Positions 38,979 through 47,857 of a stretch of 64,000 nucleotides of DNA are shown piece after piece. The DNA lies in the NCBI GenBank assembly GCA_027006175.1, contig JALTKS010000006.1, forward strand, positions 1-64,000, written 5' to 3'. The translations under genes and the position numbers were made by a program. Source of the DNA: Gammaproteobacteria bacterium. GTDB taxonomy: Bacteria; Pseudomonadota; Gammaproteobacteria; AKS1. Positions within the stretch are counted from its first letter, which is position 1. Each line of letters starts with the position of its first letter. The notes under the pieces were generated by a model, which was not told the origin of the DNA, searched no databases, and worked only from the letters and a program-made list of their open reading frames with translations.

Positions 38979-39079
38979 AATCACACCTTGTGAATATTGT
39001 CAGGTATGCAGTTTAGCAAAAGAATGCCAAAGGCTAAAAATTAAGTGTATCTCAATATGAAAATGTTGAGAGGATGTAT

Positions 39080-39634
39080 TTAAACTGGATGGGCGTTGAC
39101 GCGTTTCCTGCGTTGAGAAAAACCAAACAAGCCAAGGATGGCAGAACCAAATAACCAGGCAGCGGCAGGTACGGGTACCGTTGATACAACAGACGTAGGC
39201 GTACTTAATGCGTCGTAGGTGACAGAATCAAGGTAAAAAATGTTTTCATTAATAGCATCAAAAATTCGAGTTGATGTTATGTTTGTATAGGAGAATGTAT
39301 CAGATTCCAAATTATTATCCGTTTCTACAAAGTTGAAAGAGCTTAGTTGGTAGTCAGGTGTAATATTAATGTTGGCTGAAACTGATGTATCACTCAGGTT
39401 AAACATTCCCAGGTTTGTCAGGTTTGTCCATTCACGAGAAATAAAATCGCTGTCACTAAATGTCATCGCGTTATTGGTGTCATTAGCGAAGGTCAATGTT
39501 AGTAGTGTGCCTACAGCATTATTACTCGCTGAATCTTGAACAAACGTTACTGATAGTGATGCTGCATTAGCTTGAAGCACAACCAACATAAGCGCTGCGA
39601 CAGGAATGAGTTTACGTTTTATTATTTTGAACAT
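39080..39634 (-). CDS. PEP-CTERM (VPLPA-type) sorting-signal protein
   Basis: 184 aa. A signal peptide (LIPVAALMLVVLQANA) is followed by a Ser/Thr/Asn-rich secreted domain and a C-terminal sorting signal: 'VPVPAAAWLFGSAILGLFGF' followed by Arg/Lys. This is the tripartite PEP-CTERM pattern recognised by exosortase. No exosortase gene is in the window. The mature domain is not recognisable. Confidence 0.8.
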   Translation of the reverse strand: MFKIIKRKLIPVAALMLVVLQANAASLSVTFVQDSASNNAVGTLLTLTFANDTNNAMTFSDSDFISREWTNLTNLGMFNLSDTSVSANINITPDYQLSSFNFVETDNNLESDTFSYTNITSTRIFDAINENIFYLDSVTYDALSTPTSVVSTVPVPAAAWLFGSAILGLFGFSQRRKRVNAHPV

Positions 39635-39700
39635 ATTGTCATTTCAACCTTAAGTATCTGGATACATTATACCCCGTCCTTAGAGTTAGCTGACATAATA

Positions 39701-39745
39701 GGTTAAAAGTTAACCCAATATCTATGACCCGAATGGGTCATTTTT
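39701..39745. promoter_or_regulatory. Two adjacent dyads upstream of the PEP-CTERM gene
   Basis: GGTTAA-AAG-TTAACC (39701-39715) is a perfect dyad. ATGACCC-GAAT-GGGTCAT (39724-39741) is followed by TTTTT on the plus strand. They lie 65-110 bp before the PEP-CTERM start. The first looks like an operator. The second could be an operator or a plus-strand terminator of a lost gene. The rest of 39635-39753 shows nothing clear. Confidence 0.4.
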
Positions 39746-39753
39746 CGGGCTTA

Positions 39754-39894
39754 TAGCCAGAAACTCATGAATTTCCTACTCAAACTCTCCGTCAGTTTCT
39801 TCATAAACCTGTTGCGAGGATACTCACTAGCAAGACAATGACCATTCAGTCGTCCGCAGGATTGTGTTCCGTGTATTGTTTTACTTTTTATGAG
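39754..39894 (-). pseudogene. Decayed cytochrome b561-type gene fragment, internal deletion
   Basis: 39754-39805 aligns with 42518-42569 and 39806-39894 with 42680-42766 of the intact cytochrome b gene, both in the same orientation. About 110 bp of the middle is missing and there are point changes and small indels. Long identical runs remain, such as CCTGTTGCGAGGATACTCACTAGCA. It encodes no usable protein. It is the relic of a second copy on the other side of the CHAT gene. Confidence 0.85.
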
Positions 39895-39971
39895 TTCCTT
39901 ATCTGTAATTAAGAATTAAACTATATTTATCAGTAGCTTGTGTGTTAGCAACAATATATTTAGTGTGGGCA

Positions 39972-40000
39972 TTGACAGTGAATTTAAGTTGTGGAAATAT
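39972..40000 (+). promoter_or_regulatory. Candidate promoter of the CHAT gene
   Basis: A perfect -35 TTGACA (39972-39977), a 17-bp spacer and a weak -10 AAATAT (39995-40000), about 30 bp before the CHAT start codon. Confidence 0.4.
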
Positions 40001-40031
40001 GCTTCCTTTTAATTAAGGCGAAATAATTTTT

Positions 40032-42368
40032 ATGCGGCGGTTGTTTGTTTTACCGGTTTTTTTATTAATTGTTAGTCAGTTAGCGGGTTGTGCAAATCTG
40101 GGTGCAACATCAGCAATTCTATCAAATACTCAGGAAGACTATATTCGGAGTCAGGGTGGGCGAAGTGTTTTCAACAAGTTGGGCCCCAAAGACATGGCTA
40201 TTCATTGCAGCATGTATGCGCAAGTTGCCGATCTGGACGGTGCATCCGAGTGCAGTAAACATCTTATTGACCGTTTCAAAGACAGCAAGGAAAAAGAGGT
40301 TCTATATCACGTCATTTCCACTGGATATCTGATCCGAGCATTTTCTGAAATGGAGCAGGGCAAGTATTCACAAGCCATTGAGACGGCCGATGAGGCTATT
40401 CGCCTTATTAAAAAATATAACCTGGACAAAAATGAAAGCGGTATATTCAGCTCGAATTTTGGCCCGTTCTTTTTGCGCAGCAAATATGACATGCATGACT
40501 TTAAAGCCATTGCCTATTTTCGTATGGGGGATAAGGCGAAGGCAGAAGAGGAATTAAAAAAAGTTTCTTTAACGCTGGATAACCTGGATGAGCTGGTTAA
40601 TGGTCTGGCATTTATGAAGGATGCTGTTATCAATGGTCTGGCTCGAACTTATGCGCTAATGGGGCGTTATATCGAGGCAGCGGAACTATACGTTAAAGAT
40701 GATTCATTATCTGCCAGCGAGATTATTAAAAAGAGGGAGCGAAATGTATTACTGGTTGTAGAACTGCATAAGCTTCTGGATGTGTCGTTATTCTACATTG
40801 CAAAAGCAGATCTTGAGAAAGGTAATTACAAGCGGTCACTGGCTTTATTTAAAGAACTGGAATCGTATGCTTCTATTACAAGAATGCCGGTGCTGTACTG
40901 GATGTACTGGTATGAATATGGCAATTTGTTATTGACACTGAGCGATGTAGATAATGCCATTGGAAAATTAAAAAAAGCGGTTGAGGTCATAGAGAGACAG
41001 CGTTCAACACTCAAGACAGAGATCGGCAAGATCGGTTTCATTGGCGATAAACAAAAAGTTTATTCATTGCTGATATCGCTACTACTCAAGCAACATCAAT
41101 ACGGAGATGCCTTTGTTTTTGCTGAAAGGGCGAAATCCAGAGCATTGGTTGATCTGTTGGCAGAGAAAAAACAGATTCGTGGTGGTCCAATAAAAGATGT
41201 CAAAAAAGCGCAGCGTATCATTGCCGATATTACACTGGCAGAAGCGAAATTTGCGCGACTAAGAAAACCTGAGGAAGGTAGCGCAGAAAGAGCACTTATT
41301 CTGAAGAAAAAACAGGAATTGAAAAAATTCAGTCCAGAACTCGCTTCTCTGGTTAGTGTTGATGCACCTGATCTTGGCACCATACAATCGTTGTTACCAG
41401 AAAAAGAAGTATTGATTGAATATTATGCCAATAATAATGATCTATATGCATTTGTGGTGACCCGTAATCATGTACAGGGTGTCAGGTTGAATGGAGAAAA
41501 ATTACATAAAGCAGTTGCTATATTCAGAAGGTCACTACAGCATCGGCGTCATTCGTTTAAAAGATTCAGTAAGGCGCTCTATGCCAGATTAATTGAGCCG
41601 CTAATGTCTAAGGGGACGTTTAAGTACAAGAATCTTACTATTGTTCCTCATGGGCCTTTGCATTACCTCCCTTTTAATGTGCTGACAACCGGTAAGAAAT
41701 ACCTTCTTGATGAATATAACATACGGATTTTACCAAGTGCTTCTGTTCTGGCATATCTGGGTAAAAAAGTTAATCCTAAAGACGGCATTATGGTTATTGG
41801 TAACCCTGATCTTCATGATAAGTCTCTTGATTTACCTGGCGCGGAAAAAGAGGCCAAAGCTATCGCCAGATTAGAAAACAGATCAACGTTACTGTTACGA
41901 AACAAAGCAACAGAAATGGTTGTTAAAAAGCAGATGGGTAAATTTGAAAAAATTCATATTGCTTCTCATGGAGTCTTTAATCCTGATTCACCTCTTGCTT
42001 CTGGTTTATTGCTCACCAGGGATGCGGGGAGTGATGGAATACTTACCGTAAATGAAGTTTTTGATCTTCGGCTTAATGCTAATCTGGTAACATTATCGGC
42101 ATGTGAAACAGCTCTTGGTAATATTTCAAGTGGTGATGATATCGTTGGCCTTACACGTGCGTTCTTGTATGCCGGAGCAAGAAGTATCGTTTCCAGTTTA
42201 TGGAAAGTTGATGATAAAGCAACAAGTCTGCTTATGAAGAGTTATTATGAACTACAGAAAAATAACGATAAACGCACTGCTTTACGCAAGGCACAGCTCA
42301 AAGTCAGGAGAAAATTCAGTCATCCTTTTTATTGGGCTGCTTTCGAGTTAACAGGTTCAGCTATTTAA
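40032..42368 (+). CDS. TPR-CHAT caspase-like lipoprotein
   Basis: 778 aa. The lipoprotein signal 'LIVSQLAGCANLG' has Ala after the Cys, which favours outer-membrane sorting. A TPR region spans about residues 60-380, with an Arg/Lys-rich linker. The C-terminal CHAT protease domain (about 470-778) has catalytic His in 'IHIASHGVFNPDSPLASG' (about 645) and catalytic Cys in 'VTLSACETALG' (about 689), then 'SLWKVDDKAT' and 'HPFYWAAFELTG'. Related TPR-CHAT proteins act in programmed death and defence, but a periplasm-facing lipoprotein form has no known target. It stands between two copies of a cytochrome b gene. Confidence 0.9.
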   Translation: MRRLFVLPVFLLIVSQLAGCANLGATSAILSNTQEDYIRSQGGRSVFNKLGPKDMAIHCSMYAQVADLDGASECSKHLIDRFKDSKEKEVLYHVISTGYLIRAFSEMEQGKYSQAIETADEAIRLIKKYNLDKNESGIFSSNFGPFFLRSKYDMHDFKAIAYFRMGDKAKAEEELKKVSLTLDNLDELVNGLAFMKDAVINGLARTYALMGRYIEAAELYVKDDSLSASEIIKKRERNVLLVVELHKLLDVSLFYIAKADLEKGNYKRSLALFKELESYASITRMPVLYWMYWYEYGNLLLTLSDVDNAIGKLKKAVEVIERQRSTLKTEIGKIGFIGDKQKVYSLLISLLLKQHQYGDAFVFAERAKSRALVDLLAEKKQIRGGPIKDVKKAQRIIADITLAEAKFARLRKPEEGSAERALILKKKQELKKFSPELASLVSVDAPDLGTIQSLLPEKEVLIEYYANNNDLYAFVVTRNHVQGVRLNGEKLHKAVAIFRRSLQHRRHSFKRFSKALYARLIEPLMSKGTFKYKNLTIVPHGPLHYLPFNVLTTGKKYLLDEYNIRILPSASVLAYLGKKVNPKDGIMVIGNPDLHDKSLDLPGAEKEAKAIARLENRSTLLLRNKATEMVVKKQMGKFEKIHIASHGVFNPDSPLASGLLLTRDAGSDGILTVNEVFDLRLNANLVTLSACETALGNISSGDDIVGLTRAFLYAGARSIVSSLWKVDDKATSLLMKSYYELQKNNDKRTALRKAQLKVRRKFSHPFYWAAFELTGSAI

Positions 42369-42407
42369 CAATACTCGCAATATTGATGATATTGAACGTA
42401 GAAATGG

Positions 42408-43025
42408 TTAAGATTTTTTGTAGCCAGTAATCATTGATTTAATTAAATTCTGGTGATGTTTTCGGCTAGACAAGAGCACCCCACCGATGTGGAGAAATAC
42501 CAGAAAAACGGTGAAATTAGCCAGAAATTCATGAATTTCCTCCCAAAACTCCTCGTCCGCTTCTTCATCGTCATTATCGGAGACCTTAATCAAACTGGGT
42601 AATGGTGTTTGGCTGTATTCGGCACTGGAAACGGCAAGTGGACCATTACCTTCTAGTCCGTAAACTTTCAAACCACTATAGCCTGTTGCGAGGATACTCA
42701 CTAGCAGGGCAATGACCATCCAGCCGCCCGCGGGATTGTGACCAATGTATTGTTTCTCTTCATGAGTATCTTGAGAGGAAACCAATCCACGTAAATAATG
42801 AATGACAGCACGACGACCTGTGATAAATTGGCTGAATCGAGCGTATTTAGTACCGACAAGCCCCCAGATAATTCTGAATCCAATGAGTCCAATGATGTAA
42901 TAGCCGGCATAGGCATGAACAAGGTCGAGTTCTTCACCTGTTAGATAGGCAATCGTGAACATCAGCACCAGTGTCCAATGGAAAAAGCGTACCATGTAGT
43001 CCCAGACGTAAATTTGATTTTTCAT
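42408..43025 (-). CDS. Cytochrome b561-type di-haem membrane protein
   Basis: 205 aa with four helices. Haem-ligand His are in 'VRFFHWTLVLMFTIAYLTG', 'LDLVHAYAGYYIIGLIGF' and 'FLVFLHIGGVLLSSRKHH'. The pattern is that of cytochrome b/b6 domain proteins that accept electrons from periplasmic c-type cytochromes or hydrogenases. An acidic loop (DNDDEEADEEFWEE) precedes the last helix. A strong AAGGAAG site precedes the ATG. It is divergent from the LuxR-type gene, and a degraded copy lies at 39.8 kb. Confidence 0.87.
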   Translation of the reverse strand: MKNQIYVWDYMVRFFHWTLVLMFTIAYLTGEELDLVHAYAGYYIIGLIGFRIIWGLVGTKYARFSQFITGRRAVIHYLRGLVSSQDTHEEKQYIGHNPAGGWMVIALLVSILATGYSGLKVYGLEGNGPLAVSSAEYSQTPLPSLIKVSDNDDEEADEEFWEEIHEFLANFTVFLVFLHIGGVLLSSRKHHQNLIKSMITGYKKS

Positions 43026-43177
43026 TTGTCACTTCCTTCGTTTGCGTGAGCGTGTATAAATACTGGCTCAATTTTTCAATGAATACATCGGGCAAATGCT
43101 GCATGATTGTCTTTTTCAGACATATGTACCATGATATAAGTGATTGAAATAATTAAATTATGGAAGGCGTTAAAATA

Positions 43178-43678
43178 ATGTTGAGAAACCCAAAAGAAAC
43201 AGCCCTGGTGCTGGTTTTGCTGTTGGTGGGGGTAACCAGTGGCATGGATCTCTTTACCGATTTATCTCATGGCGCATCATTTTCGCATGTCTTCAAAGAA
43301 GGTCTGATTGTCGTCCTGGCGCTTATTTTAGTGGTATGGATTTTATCGGAACAACGCCAGCAATTAGCACAGATACAGAACTTGAAGGCCGAGCTACTCC
43401 AATCTGAGCAGCAGAAAACAAAAGCAAATACTTATGTACTAACTGCACGCAAGCAATTATCGGAGGTAATTACCAAGCAGTTTGATGAGTGGAGCTTATC
43501 CTCCAGCGAAAAAGAGGTAGGGTGGCTATTACTTAAGGGCTTTAGTTTGAAGGAAATTTCAGTTATCCGCGAGACACACGAGAAAACCGTGCGCCAACAA
43601 GCATCGGCAATATATAAAAAATCCGGACTCAGTGGGCGACACGCGTTTTCTGCCTGGTTTATAGAAGATTTACTCTGA
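43178..43678 (+). CDS. Membrane-anchored LuxR-type HTH regulator
   Basis: 166 aa from ATG 43178, which has a GGAAGG site. The track starts at 43160. Two hydrophobic segments at about 8-25 and 38-58 are followed by a coiled coil (QQLAQIQNLKAELLQSEQQK) and a C-terminal LuxR/GerE-type HTH ('GWLLLKGFSLKEISVIRETH' then 'VRQQASAIYKKSGLSGRHAF'). It has no receiver or ligand domain, so the membrane part may be the sensor. It is divergent from the cytochrome b gene, its most likely target. Confidence 0.82.
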   Translation: MLRNPKETALVLVLLLVGVTSGMDLFTDLSHGASFSHVFKEGLIVVLALILVVWILSEQRQQLAQIQNLKAELLQSEQQKTKANTYVLTARKQLSEVITKQFDEWSLSSSEKEVGWLLLKGFSLKEISVIRETHEKTVRQQASAIYKKSGLSGRHAFSAWFIEDLL

Positions 43679-43700
43679 TAGACCGGGTTAAAACACGTTA

Positions 43701-44165
43701 TTATTTACAATAAGACTTAATGGCGTCTTGCGCTCGTTTCAGTTTCGCTGCGCGTTCATCATCGGTTAGGTAGCGTGTTGAGCCGTCATCTTCTGTGTAC
43801 CGAATACGTACTTTTGTTTGTATTAAATTAAGGTTTTTCTTGGCTTGCTCACATTTCTTTTTATAGTCCGCTTTTTTTGCGGCCAGTTTATCTGCCTCGT
43901 CTTTTGCTTTATCGGTTTCTTCTTTACGTTTATTAAAGGCTTCAAGACGTTTTTTAAGATCACTCTGAGCCTTTACAGGATCAACTGCAGGCTTTGACGG
44001 TGGCTTAATTGTTTTAAAATTACCCGTCGGTGGTGGCGTTGAGGTGTAGTTAGTATTGCCGTTTTCATCGACCCATTTATAGGTCTTAGCCAGCGCCATT
44101 GGTGAAAGTGCCATAACGCCAATGAAACAGAGCAAAGACAATAGTGTTGTTAAGGTATTACGCAT
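43701..44165 (-). CDS. DUF4124 periplasmic protein
   Basis: 154 aa. A signal peptide ending 'MALA' is followed by the DUF4124 core 'KTYKWVDENGNTNYTSTPPP', a Lys/Glu-rich coiled coil and a second small motif 'RIRYTEDDGSTRYLTDDERA'. The function is unknown. It converges with the LuxR-type gene (22-bp gap). A strong AAGGAG site precedes its ATG. Confidence 0.85.
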   Translation of the reverse strand: MRNTLTTLLSLLCFIGVMALSPMALAKTYKWVDENGNTNYTSTPPPTGNFKTIKPPSKPAVDPVKAQSDLKKRLEAFNKRKEETDKAKDEADKLAAKKADYKKKCEQAKKNLNLIQTKVRIRYTEDDGSTRYLTDDERAAKLKRAQDAIKSYCK

Positions 44166-44442
44166 GTATTAACTCCTTTATTGTTAATTTTTAGACACTA
44201 TAACCTGAAAATGGTTTGGCGTTTTGGAACGAGTGATGATTTTTAGCCCTATTTGATTAAAAATCAACGTTTTTTCAATACGATACTTGACCCGACGCGC
44301 CATTATAAGTATTTTCTCATATTGGCTCGGAATACCTGTAGTGCTCGATTTTAGGGCAATTTTCAGCCTTTATTATAGAAATTCGGTTGACCCCGGGTAT
44401 TTACCTATCAGGTCGACAGGGTCACTGTGACGCTGTTGAGCT
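44166..44442. other. Long gap upstream of ilvB
   Basis: About 280 bp without a gene. It contains an AT-rich dyad TTGATT-AAA-AATCAA near 44252-44266 and, nearer ilvB, the dyad noted separately. No clear sigma-70 promoter or transcription attenuator with a T tract is visible on the plus strand. Confidence 0.4.
44417..44435 (+). promoter_or_regulatory. Dyad just upstream of ilvB
   Basis: CAGGGTCAC-T-GTGACGCTG is a 9-bp inverted repeat with one mismatch and a 1-nt centre, which suits a protein operator better than an RNA hairpin. GGTTGACC/GGTCGAC segments beside it can pair alternatively. Regulator unknown. Confidence 0.35.
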
Positions 44443-44481
44443 ATGTTATTGATAAAAAAGAATATTATTTGGAGATTGTGA
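44443..44481 (+). CDS. Possible 12-residue Ile/Leu-rich leader peptide before ilvB
   Basis: ATG 44443 opens a 12-codon frame, MLLIKKNIIWRL, stopping at TGA 44479-44481, 2 bp before the preferred ilvB start. Six of 12 residues are Leu or Ile. It contains the ilvB ribosome binding site, so it could couple or gate ilvB translation. It may also be chance in an AT-rich stretch, and its own ribosome site is poor. Confidence 0.3.
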   Translation: MLLIKKNIIWRL

Positions 44482-44483
44482 AC

Positions 44484-46196
44484 GTGGAATTGAACGGTGC
44501 CGAAATACTCATTCGTTTCCTGAAAGATGAAGGCGTTGAACATGTCTTTGGCTATCCAGGTGGCGCGGTACTCTATATATATGATGAGTTGTTCAAACAG
44601 GAAGAGGTAAAACATATTCTTGTTCGTCATGAGCAGGGGGCGACCCATGCTGCAGATGGCTATGCACGTTCCACCGGTAAACCGGGTGTTGTCCTGGTAA
44701 CATCGGGACCGGGTGCGACCAATGCGGTAACCGGTATCGCAACCGCTTATATGGATTCAATTCCAATGGTGATCATTACCGGTCAAGTTAATACCTGGGC
44801 AATTGGTTCTGATGCCTTTCAGGAAGTTGATGCGGTCGGTATTACTCGCCCATGTGTGAAACATAATTTCCTCGTTAAAGACGTAAAAGATCTCGCTGAA
44901 ACATTGAAGAAAGCCTTCTATGTTGCAACGACAGGACGTCCAGGTCCTGTTGTTGTTGATGTACCAAAAGATGTCACGATAGCAACAACAGAATACGTCT
45001 TCCCGGAAACCGTTGAGATGCGTTCTTATAATCCTGTTGTGAAAGGGCATCCCAAACAAATTAAAAAAGCAGCTGAATTATTACTCGCAGCGAAACGCCC
45101 GATGATTTATTCAGGTGGCGGTGTCATATTAGGTGAAGGTTCAAAAGAGCTGATTGATTTTACCCGTGCTTTAGGCGCACCGATTACAAATACCTTAATG
45201 GGTTTGGGTGCCTATCCTGCAACCGATGATCAATTTATTGGTATGTTAGGCATGCACGGTACTTATGAAGCCAATATGGCGATGCATGAATGTGATGTAT
45301 TAATTTCAGTTGGCGCGCGTTTTGATGATCGTGTTGTTGGAAAGATAGAACAGTTCTGTCCTGACGCAACCATTATTCATATTGATATTGATCCGGCATC
45401 TATTTCTAAAAGTGTTGTTGTTGATGTGCCGATTGTCGGTGATGTTGCAACCGTACTGACTGACATGATTGCCCTTGTAAAAGAAGGCAAGAGTGGACAG
45501 GATGAAAATGCATTAAAAGCATGGTGGAATCAGATTACTGAATGGCGTGGTATGAACTGTTTAAATTATGATCGCCATAGTGCATTGATTAAGCCTCAGT
45601 TCGCCATTGAAAAACTGTATGAAGTCACCCATGGTGATGCCTATGTGGCTTCGGATGTTGGGCAGCATCAAATGTGGGCAGCCCAATTTTACAAATTTGA
45701 TGAACCGCGCCGCTGGATTAACTCAGGTGGTCTGGGCACGATGGGCTTTGGTTTACCGGCAGCCATTGGTGTACAACTTGCGCACCCTGATGCAACTGTT
45801 GCGTGTGTAACAGGCGATGCCAGTATTCAAATGTGTATTCAGGAATTGAGTACCGCATTGCAATATAATACGCCGGTTAAAATCATTAGTTTGAATAACC
45901 GTTACATGGGAATGGTGAGACAGTGGCAGGAATTCTTCTATGAGTCTCGTTACTCACAGTCATACATGGAAACGATTCCTGATTTTGTGAAGTTAACAGA
46001 GTCATACGGTCACGTGGGAATGCGTATTGAAAAACCAGAAGATTTAGAAGGCGCTATGAAAGAAGCCTTCGCGATGAAAGATCGCCTCGTCTTTATGGAC
46101 ATTATTACGGACCAAACAGAAAATGTTTACCCAATGATTGCAGCGGGTAAAGGCCATCATGAAATGCACCTTTCACCAGAGAGGGAGTTAGCCTGA
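44484..46196 (+). CDS. ilvB: Acetolactate synthase large subunit
   Basis: 570 aa from GTG 44484, which has GGAG 9-10 nt upstream. The track's GTG 44427 adds 19 non-conserved residues. The ThDP enzyme signature starts 'VFGYPGGAVLYIYDELF', the catalytic Glu is in 'HILVRHEQGATHAADGYAR', FAD/pyruvate motifs follow, and the ThDP-binding 'CVTGDASIQMCIQELSTA' with 'NNRYMGMVRQWQEFFY' is at the C-terminal domain. It makes acetolactate/acetohydroxybutyrate for Val, Leu and Ile. It overlaps ilvH by 1 base of the stop. Confidence 0.97.
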   Translation: MELNGAEILIRFLKDEGVEHVFGYPGGAVLYIYDELFKQEEVKHILVRHEQGATHAADGYARSTGKPGVVLVTSGPGATNAVTGIATAYMDSIPMVIITGQVNTWAIGSDAFQEVDAVGITRPCVKHNFLVKDVKDLAETLKKAFYVATTGRPGPVVVDVPKDVTIATTEYVFPETVEMRSYNPVVKGHPKQIKKAAELLLAAKRPMIYSGGGVILGEGSKELIDFTRALGAPITNTLMGLGAYPATDDQFIGMLGMHGTYEANMAMHECDVLISVGARFDDRVVGKIEQFCPDATIIHIDIDPASISKSVVVDVPIVGDVATVLTDMIALVKEGKSGQDENALKAWWNQITEWRGMNCLNYDRHSALIKPQFAIEKLYEVTHGDAYVASDVGQHQMWAAQFYKFDEPRRWINSGGLGTMGFGLPAAIGVQLAHPDATVACVTGDASIQMCIQELSTALQYNTPVKIISLNNRYMGMVRQWQEFFYESRYSQSYMETIPDFVKLTESYGHVGMRIEKPEDLEGAMKEAFAMKDRLVFMDIITDQTENVYPMIAAGKGHHEMHLSPERELA

Positions 46197-46690
46197 TGCG
46201 TCATATTATTTCTGTATTACTCGAAAATGAATCAGGGGCTTTATCGCGTGTTGCCGGTTTGTTTTCAGCACGAGGTTACAATATTGAGTCATTAACGGTT
46301 GCACCAACTGAAGATGGTTCATTGTCGCGGATGACACTGGTGACAGAGGGCTCTGAACAAATTATTGAGCAAATCACCAAGCAACTAAACAAATTAGTTG
46401 ATGTGGTGAAATTATTAGACCTGACGGAAGGTGCTCATATTGAACGTGAAATGATGTTGATCAAGGTCACGGCTGAAGGCGTGGATGCACGTGAAGAAAT
46501 CAAGCGTCTGATCGATATTTTTCGTGGACGTATTATTGATGTTACCGATGTGACATATACTCTGGAATTAACGGGTACAGGCAGTAAGTTAGATGCCTTT
46601 ATCGAGGCACTTGGAAATACAACGATTTTAGAAACAGTACGTTCAGGTGTGTCAGGGATTGCACGTGGAGCAAAAAGCTTGCATGTCTAA
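46196..46690 (+). CDS. ilvH: Acetolactate synthase regulatory subunit
   Basis: 164 aa. The ACT domain begins 'MRHIISVLLENESGALSRVA' with 'GYNIESLTVAPTEDGSLSRM', followed by the C-terminal domain. It binds valine and confers feedback inhibition on IlvB. The ATG sits in the ilvB stop (TGATG). It is 83 bp from ilvC. Confidence 0.97.
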   Translation: MRHIISVLLENESGALSRVAGLFSARGYNIESLTVAPTEDGSLSRMTLVTEGSEQIIEQITKQLNKLVDVVKLLDLTEGAHIEREMMLIKVTAEGVDAREEIKRLIDIFRGRIIDVTDVTYTLELTGTGSKLDAFIEALGNTTILETVRSGVSGIARGAKSLHV

Positions 46691-46707
46691 GTGAACTGAT
46701 AAGCTAA

Positions 46708-47790
<1,083 letters not shown>

Positions 47791-47811
47791 TTGTCAGAGT
47801 ATTACATTAAC

Positions 47812-47834
47812 AATGCGGTCTTTATGACCGCATT
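47812..47834 (+). terminator. Rho-independent terminator after ilvC
   Basis: AATGCGGTC-tttat-GACCGCATT followed by TGTTTTT. The psd start lies only about 24 bp downstream. Confidence 0.85.
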
Positions 47835-47857
47835 TGTTTTTGCAGGTTAACGAACAT

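Noticed and set aside
44373-44648. 91-aa minus-strand ORF before and into ilvB
   Set aside because: It overlaps the conserved ilvB N-terminus on the other strand and shows no family features.
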